Of a stretch of DNA of 10,233 bases, positions 6,601 to 10,233 are shown one piece after another. The position numbers and the translations under genes are program-made. Where the stretch lies: the NCBI GenBank assembly GCA_015490115.1, contig WFYM01000030.1, positions 1-10,233 of the forward strand, written 5' to 3'. Within the stretch, counting starts at the first letter, position 1, and every line of letters begins with the position of its first letter. The notes beneath the pieces were generated by a model. The model searched no databases. It was not told the DNA's origin and worked only from the letters and a program-made list of their open reading frames with translations. This stretch comes from Aquificaceae bacterium (lineage in GTDB: Bacteria; Aquificota; Aquificia; Aquificales; Aquificaceae).

Positions 6601-8062
6601 GGAGAAGCTCCTTCAAGCTATATTCGGGGAGAAGTCGAAGGACGTGAAGGACTCTTCCCTCAGATGCCCTCCCGGAGTCGAGGGTGTCGTCATAGACGTT
6701 CAAGTCTTCACGAGAAGGACAAGTGAGAAGAAGAGCATGCTCGTTGACGCTGTCGAGAGGGAGGAGCTGGAGGCTCTCGAGAGGGAGCTTGAGAAGAGGA
6801 AGAACCTGATAATGGAAGGGAGGAACAGGGTCCTCAAGGGTCTCCTCCTCGGGAAGAAGATAGAAAAGGACGCTACAGTCAGGAAGAAGGTCTACAAAGC
6901 CGGGACCGTCATAGACGAGAAGCTCTTCAACTCCATCCAGAACCTCATAGCCTCCAAGCCCTCCAACTTCTTCAACGACAAGAAGCTGATATCCCAGATA
7001 GAGGACATAGTCAACAAGTCGAGGACCCAGATAAAGATCCTCGAAAAGATCTACGAGGAAAAGAGGAAGTCCCTCTTCAGAAGAGGGGATCTCCCACCGG
7101 GGGTGATAACGCTCGTCAAAGTTTACATAGCCCAGAAGAGGAAGATAAAAGTGGGGGACAAGATGGCGGGGAGGCACGGAAACAAAGGTGTTATCTCGGT
7201 AGTCCTCCCCGTCGAAGACATGCCCTTCCTCCCGGACGGGACACCCGTCGACATAGTCCTGAATCCTTTGGGTGTTCCCTCACGTATGAACGTGGGTCAG
7301 ATACTGGAGACGCATCTTGGCTGGGCTGCCAAGGGACTCGGGAAGAAGATAGGTGAGATGATAGAAAAGGGAACGAGCAGGGAAGCCCTCACCAAGTGGC
7401 TGAAGGAGACCTACGCCATAGGTGATCCGACGGGAGAGAACGCCAAGTTCATAGAGGAGTATCTAAATTCCCTCTCCGAGGAGGAGTTCTGGAACGTGAT
7501 GAGGGAGTTTGCGGAAAGGGGCGTCCCCATGGCTACACCCGCCTTCGAGGGAGCCTCCGAGGAAGCCATAAAGGAACTCCTAAAGCGTGCCGGTCTTCCC
7601 GAAAGCGGAAAGACGATCCTCTACGACGGAAGGACGGGAGAACCCTTCGACTTCGAAGTCACCGTCGGCTACATGCACATGCTAAAGCTCATCCACATGG
7701 TGGACGACAAGGTCCACGCGAGGTCCACGGGTCCTTACTCCTTGGTAACCCAGCAACCACTCGGTGGAAGGGCGCAGTTCGGAGGTCAGAGGCTCGGTGA
7801 GATGGAGGTGTGGGCGCTCGAAGCTCACGGAGCAGCTTATACGCTTCAAGAGATGCTCACGGTAAAGTCAGACGACATAGAAGGAAGGAGTAAGGTCTAC
7901 GAGTCCATAGTCAAAGGGAAGTATACTTACACACCCGACGTTCCCGAATCTTTCAAAGTGCTTGTGAAAGAACTAAAAGCTCTGGGTCTAAATGTCAAAT
8001 GCATGAACGGGGAGGAGAAGGGGTGTGATCAGATAGAGATGAGGAAGGAGGAGGAGTCATGA
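3656..8062 (+). CDS. rpoB: DNA-directed RNA polymerase subunit beta
   Basis: This is the 1468-residue beta subunit of core RNA polymerase, longer than E. coli beta (1342). Recognised parts in order are the N-terminal protrusion (LTYSAPLRV, then PLMTDTGSFIINGSERVVV), the lobe (YDLSKVGRVKIN), the fork and rifampicin region (GQLSQYLDNTNPLSSLTHKR from residue 591), DVHPSHYGRICPIETPEG and FLEHDDANRALMGSNMQRQ. They continue with GYNFEDAIVISERLV, the GDKMAGRHGNKG active-site lysines, and the C-terminal clamp and anchor YSLVTQQPLGGRAQFGGQR. Inserts relative to E. coli are a four-Cys ribbon near residues 78-112 and a longer lobe segment near 434-503; a dispensable-region insert at about 1022-1143 is shared with E. 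coli. The tail after ALGLNVK is about 16 residues longer than in E. coli. I chose ATG 3656, with AGGGGTG 6 bases upstream; GTG 3647 would fall in that site. It overlaps rpoC by ATGA. Confidence 0.98.
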   Translation: MGQVTLPRKYFGRRKEILEPPYLLSVPKNSFENFIQLRKAPHERENIGLEYIFRTSFPFKDPDGNIFLEYLGYEVGDWECNKCGYKPESDFLGGWGVKCPKKGCGGKLVYKEKYTPDECKLKGLTYSAPLRVMFKLRVKTKDGWRETPPRKVYFGEIPLMTDTGSFIINGSERVVVNQLIRSTGVFFEEKEEKQKDATITRIIYRASIIPDKGSRIEFELSGTTDLFSARIDRKKVSGVAILRAWGFETAYDILKHFYEGVRRLVPDGEVLRDAETGEEVELEELEHHYIFAIVRYRAKLETSGKEREFREERFIEDPEGLALLLKDERITVESVTALPNEKAVKSPYAKIVVDTIASETTPRDPDRTSPVKIPVEFSFRDYGYMEIYKKLRLVETMTMEIENLIERARSYYEVFFHNITRYDLSKVGRVKINAKVHKIPKTLKPADVERLDSLPPLALAEEVNGYKEGTRLTKEILKEIFKTKDEVKVKDYTEEEARFILPIDLINILKYLIDLRFRRERKDNIAHLGNRRVRSVGELLENQVRTGIAKMEKVFRDRVAVVNPEDPSLRPQELINPRYLTNAILEFLKGGQLSQYLDNTNPLSSLTHKRRFSALGPGGLTRESAKFEIRDVHPSHYGRICPIETPEGQNIGLVTSMTVYAQVNEYGFLITPYRKVENGVVTDKIEYLAAYEEEDYVIAQSTPTDEKGRILADRVLARHKNDIRIVRPEQVNYIDVSPRQIISVSSSLIPFLEHDDANRALMGSNMQRQAVPLIFTEAPIIGTGMEEKVARDSHAVVVAKRGGVVEEVDSSHIVIRANPEEIDPEDPLDFGIDIYELKKFQRTNQNTCINQRPLVRKGEKVKKGQVIADGQSTHRGELALGRDVLVAFMPWRGYNFEDAIVISERLVKDDVYTSIHIEELEVEARETKLGEEEITKQIPGVPEKALAHLDEYGIVRIGTYVKPGDILVGKVTPKGESQPTPEEKLLQAIFGEKSKDVKDSSLRCPPGVEGVVIDVQVFTRRTSEKKSMLVDAVEREELEALERELEKRKNLIMEGRNRVLKGLLLGKKIEKDATVRKKVYKAGTVIDEKLFNSIQNLIASKPSNFFNDKKLISQIEDIVNKSRTQIKILEKIYEEKRKSLFRRGDLPPGVITLVKVYIAQKRKIKVGDKMAGRHGNKGVISVVLPVEDMPFLPDGTPVDIVLNPLGVPSRMNVGQILETHLGWAAKGLGKKIGEMIEKGTSREALTKWLKETYAIGDPTGENAKFIEEYLNSLSEEEFWNVMREFAERGVPMATPAFEGASEEAIKELLKRAGLPESGKTILYDGRTGEPFDFEVTVGYMHMLKLIHMVDDKVHARSTGPYSLVTQQPLGGRAQFGGQRLGEMEVWALEAHGAAYTLQEMLTVKSDDIEGRSKVYESIVKGKYTYTPDVPESFKVLVKELKALGLNVKCMNGEEKGCDQIEMRKEEES
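3887..3991 (+). other. Zinc-ribbon-like insert in the N-terminal part of RpoB
   Basis: Residues about 78-112 of beta carry Cys80-x2-Cys83-x15-Cys99-x4-Cys104, with GWGVKCPKKGCGGKLV around the second pair. In E. coli, Bacillus and Thermus beta, as I remember them, the flanking LEYLGYEVGD and DECKLKGLTYSAPL homologues are joined by only a few residues. The pattern suggests a bound zinc ion. The position is on the protrusion side of the N-terminal half. Zinc binding is inferred from cysteine spacing only. Confidence 0.75.
6719..7084 (+). other. Large insert in RpoB at the E. coli dispensable region II (SI2/beta-i9) position
   Basis: Residues about 1022-1143 separate DVQVFTR from RGDLPPGV, which are nearly adjacent in Bacillus-type beta. 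The insert is highly charged and probably coiled-coil rich: an EREELEALERELEKRKNL helix at the start and KILEKIYEEKRKSLFRR at the end look like two arms of an antiparallel hairpin. E. coli has an insert of similar size at the same place. Its sharing between Aquificae and Proteobacteria has been discussed as a phylogenetic marker. Confidence 0.8.
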
Positions 8063-10233
8063 GGAAGAGGGGTATCTTCCCTTTTAACAGGATCAAGCTT
8101 ATGCTCGCCTCTCCCGACGAGATAAGGAGCTGGTCGAGGGGAGAGGTGAAGCGCCCTGAAACCCTGAACTACAGGACCTTAAAGCCTGAGAAGGACGGTC
8201 TCTTCTGTGCGAAGATATTCGGACCCGTAAAGGACTACGAGTGTCTCTGCGGCAAATACAGGGGGAAGAGGTACGAGGGGACCGTCTGCGACAGGTGCGG
8301 TGTTGAGGTGACCTCCTCTTACGAGAGGAGGAAGAGGTTCGGTCACATAGAACTCGCAGCTCCCGTAGCCCACATATGGTTCCTCAAGTCCACCCCCTCC
8401 AAGATAGGGACGCTCCTTAACATGACCTCGAGGGACGTGGAGAGGGTAGTCTACTTCGAGTCCTACCTCGTGATCGAGTATCCCTCCGAAGAGGAGGAGG
8501 AAGCCTTCGCAGAGATGGAGGACACCATACCCCTGAACGACGGGACCACGGTAAAGTGGGTAAAGCTCCACGTAGTCAGCGAGCAGGAGTTCGAGGAGAA
8601 CTTCTCCTTCAGCATAGACGAGAGGTTCGAATACGGCATGGGAGCTGAGATCATAAAGCAGGTCCTCTCCCAGCTCGACCTAAAAGAGTATTCCAAGAAG
8701 CTGAGGAAACTCATAAAGCCCTACAGCATAGGATACGAGGACCTCGGAAAGGAACTCGAAAACCAGCACAAAGACCTCTACCACAAGATAGTCAAGAAGA
8801 TAGCCGAAGACCTCGAGGAGTTCGGGGTCAGGTTTGCGAACACGGAGGAACTCGGTCTCACAACGGAGCAGGCTGTCTACAAGCTCCTCAATGAAGAGCT
8901 TTACCTGAACGTAGAGACGGGTGAGCTTTCCGAAGAGGACAAGGGGGACGAGTATCTCACGGGGAAGGAAGCCTTAAGGACCTATTACGAGAACATGAGG
9001 GAGAAGAACCAAGGTATACCCGTCTTCGAGAGGGTGAAGGAGGACATAAGGTCCGTGGTCCTGAGGGAGGTCTCGGAGCAGAAGGTAAGAAAATACCTCA
9101 GGATATTGAAGCTCGTCGAGGGCTTCATAAAGAGCGGTAACAAGCCCGAGTGGATGATCTTGGAGGTCATACCAGTCCTTCCCCCGGATCTCAGACCCCT
9201 CGTCGCCTTGGACGGGGGGAGGTTCGCAACCTCGGACCTTAACGACCTCTACAGGAGGCTCATAAACAGGAACAACAGGCTAAAGAGACTCATAGAACTC
9301 GACGCCCCGGAGATAATCATAAGGAACGAAAAGAGGATGCTACAAGAAGCTGTAGACGCTTTGATAGACAACTCGAAGAGGAGGGGGGGTGCCATAACCC
9401 AAAACGGGAGACCCCTGAAGTCCTTGGCTGACTATCTGAAAGGCAAACAGGGCAGGTTCAGGCAGAACCTCCTCGGAAAGAGGGTGGACTACTCTGGGCG
9501 TTCCGTCATAGTCGTAGGTCCGGAACTCAAGATGCACCAGTGCGGTCTTCCCAAGATAATGGCCCTCGAACTCTTCAAGCCCTTCGTCTACAGGAGACTC
9601 GAAGAGAAAGGTTACGCGACCTCCATAAGGAACGCGAAGAAGCTCGTCGAGCAGAAGACCCCCGAAGTCTGGGAGTGCTTAGAAGAAGTTGTAAAACAGC
9701 ACCCCGTTCTTCTCAACAGGGCGCCCACCCTCCACAGACCCTCCATACAGGCTTTCGAGCCTGTCCTCGTAGAAGGTAAAGCCATAAAGCTCCACCCCCT
9801 CGTTTGCCCGCCTTTCAACGCCGACTTCGACGGGGACCAGATGGCTGTCCACGTCCCCTTGGGTATAGAAGCTCAGCTCGAGTCCTACATCCTCATGCTC
9901 TCCACCCAGAACATACTCTCCCCAGCCCACGGAAAGCCCCTCACCATGCCCTCTCAGGACATGATCCTCGGGACCTACTACATGACCCAGGACCCTATAC
10001 CCGGAAGGAAGGGAGAGGGTAAGGTCTTCTCCTCGAAGGAAGAGGTCTTAAAGGCTCTTGACCTTGGTAAGGTGGACATACACGCGAGGATAAAGGTGAA
10101 GATAGACGGGAAGATGATAGAGACCACACCTGGAAGGGTCCTCTTCAACTCGATACTCCCGGAAGGAGTCCCCTTCGTCAACGAGGTCCTCGACAAGAAA
10201 GGGATATCCAAGCTGATCACGAACCTCTACATA
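8059..10233 (+). CDS. rpoC: DNA-directed RNA polymerase subunit beta' (C-terminal part outside window)
   Basis: The frame is open from ATG 8059 through the last base, giving 725 codons. ATG overlaps the rpoB TGA, and GGAGGAGG lies just upstream. Visible parts are LASPDEIRSWSRGEVKRPET near the start, the clamp zinc finger Cys62-x-Cys64-x12-Cys77-x2-Cys80 (ECLCGKY and CDRCGVE), and HIELAAPVAHIWFLKS. The clamp helices follow, then GNKPEWMILEVIPVLPPDLR from about residue 360, GGRFATSDLNDLYRR (lid/rudder area) and GKRVDYSGRSVIVVGP. The catalytic NADFDGDQM holds the Mg-binding Asp589, Asp591 and Asp593 (E. coli 460, 462, 464). The shift of about 129 residues reflects an insert in the clamp. The bridge helix, trigger loop and second zinc site lie beyond the window. 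Confidence 0.97.
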   Translation, partial: MRKRGIFPFNRIKLMLASPDEIRSWSRGEVKRPETLNYRTLKPEKDGLFCAKIFGPVKDYECLCGKYRGKRYEGTVCDRCGVEVTSSYERRKRFGHIELAAPVAHIWFLKSTPSKIGTLLNMTSRDVERVVYFESYLVIEYPSEEEEEAFAEMEDTIPLNDGTTVKWVKLHVVSEQEFEENFSFSIDERFEYGMGAEIIKQVLSQLDLKEYSKKLRKLIKPYSIGYEDLGKELENQHKDLYHKIVKKIAEDLEEFGVRFANTEELGLTTEQAVYKLLNEELYLNVETGELSEEDKGDEYLTGKEALRTYYENMREKNQGIPVFERVKEDIRSVVLREVSEQKVRKYLRILKLVEGFIKSGNKPEWMILEVIPVLPPDLRPLVALDGGRFATSDLNDLYRRLINRNNRLKRLIELDAPEIIIRNEKRMLQEAVDALIDNSKRRGGAITQNGRPLKSLADYLKGKQGRFRQNLLGKRVDYSGRSVIVVGPELKMHQCGLPKIMALELFKPFVYRRLEEKGYATSIRNAKKLVEQKTPEVWECLEEVVKQHPVLLNRAPTLHRPSIQAFEPVLVEGKAIKLHPLVCPPFNADFDGDQMAVHVPLGIEAQLESYILMLSTQNILSPAHGKPLTMPSQDMILGTYYMTQDPIPGRKGEGKVFSSKEEVLKALDLGKVDIHARIKVKIDGKMIETTPGRVLFNSILPEGVPFVNEVLDKKGISKLITNLYI
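8719..9072 (+). other. Insert of about 118 residues in the RpoC clamp
   Basis: Residues about 221-338 of beta' lie between the GMGAE...LSQLDLKEYSKKLRKLIK segment and KYLRILKLVEGFIKSGNKPEW. In E. coli these are joined by a short helical linker. The insert is acidic and mostly helical in appearance (HKDLYHKIVKKIAEDLEEFG, then LRTYYENMREKNQG) with no cysteines or obvious motif. Thermus beta' has a larger, apparently different insert in the same neighbourhood. Boundaries are estimated by eye. Confidence 0.75.

Noticed and set aside
6032..7177. 381-codon open frame on the - strand within rpoB
   Set aside because: Same cause: it mirrors rpoB codons, is rich in Leu/Tyr/Val/Pro, and has no domain signature or convincing ribosome binding site.

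Overview
The window is a conserved bacterial translation and transcription cluster, entirely on the + strand: tuf (3' end) - rpmG - tRNA-Trp(CCA) - secE - nusG - rplK - rplA - rplJ - rplL - rpoB - rpoC (5' part). I assign it to a thermophilic member of the Aquificaceae (Aquifex/Hydrogenivirga-like). The support is the gene order, a NusG with a large domain inserted in its N-terminal half, a 1468-residue beta subunit with a long insert near its C-terminal third, and codon use in which Arg is almost always AGG/AGA and Ile is very often ATA. The genus is not settled by the sequence, and GC content looks close to 50% by eye.

Layout: 1-239 is the end of EF-Tu. 250-402 is the zinc-binding form of ribosomal protein L33. 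417-492 is tRNA-Trp with an encoded CCA. 506-1419 holds secE and nusG, which overlap by one base (TGATG). 1432-3546 is the stalk and L1 protuberance block, L11-L1-L10-L7/L12, with gaps of 3-12 bases or a 4-base ATGA overlap. 3547-3655 is the only real gap; it holds a clear extended -10 element just upstream of rpoB. 3656-8062 is rpoB, and rpoC overlaps it by ATGA from 8059 and runs off the window end, with its catalytic aspartates inside the window.

The genes supply the elongation machinery (EF-Tu, L11, L10, L12, L1, L33, tRNA-Trp), the essential translocon subunit SecE, the transcription factor NusG that can couple RNA polymerase to ribosomes, and the two large RNA polymerase subunits. Tight spacing suggests one long transcript entering from upstream, processed at the tRNA, with an extra start before rpoB.

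I found no mobile element, CRISPR array, foreign island or unknown gene. The points worth a second look are lineage-specific protein insertions (a four-cysteine zinc-ribbon-like insert in the N-terminal part of beta, a long insert in beta', a domain in NusG), the tRNA abutting the secE ribosome binding site, the apparent lack of a classical L10 control leader, and the pre-rpoB promoter.
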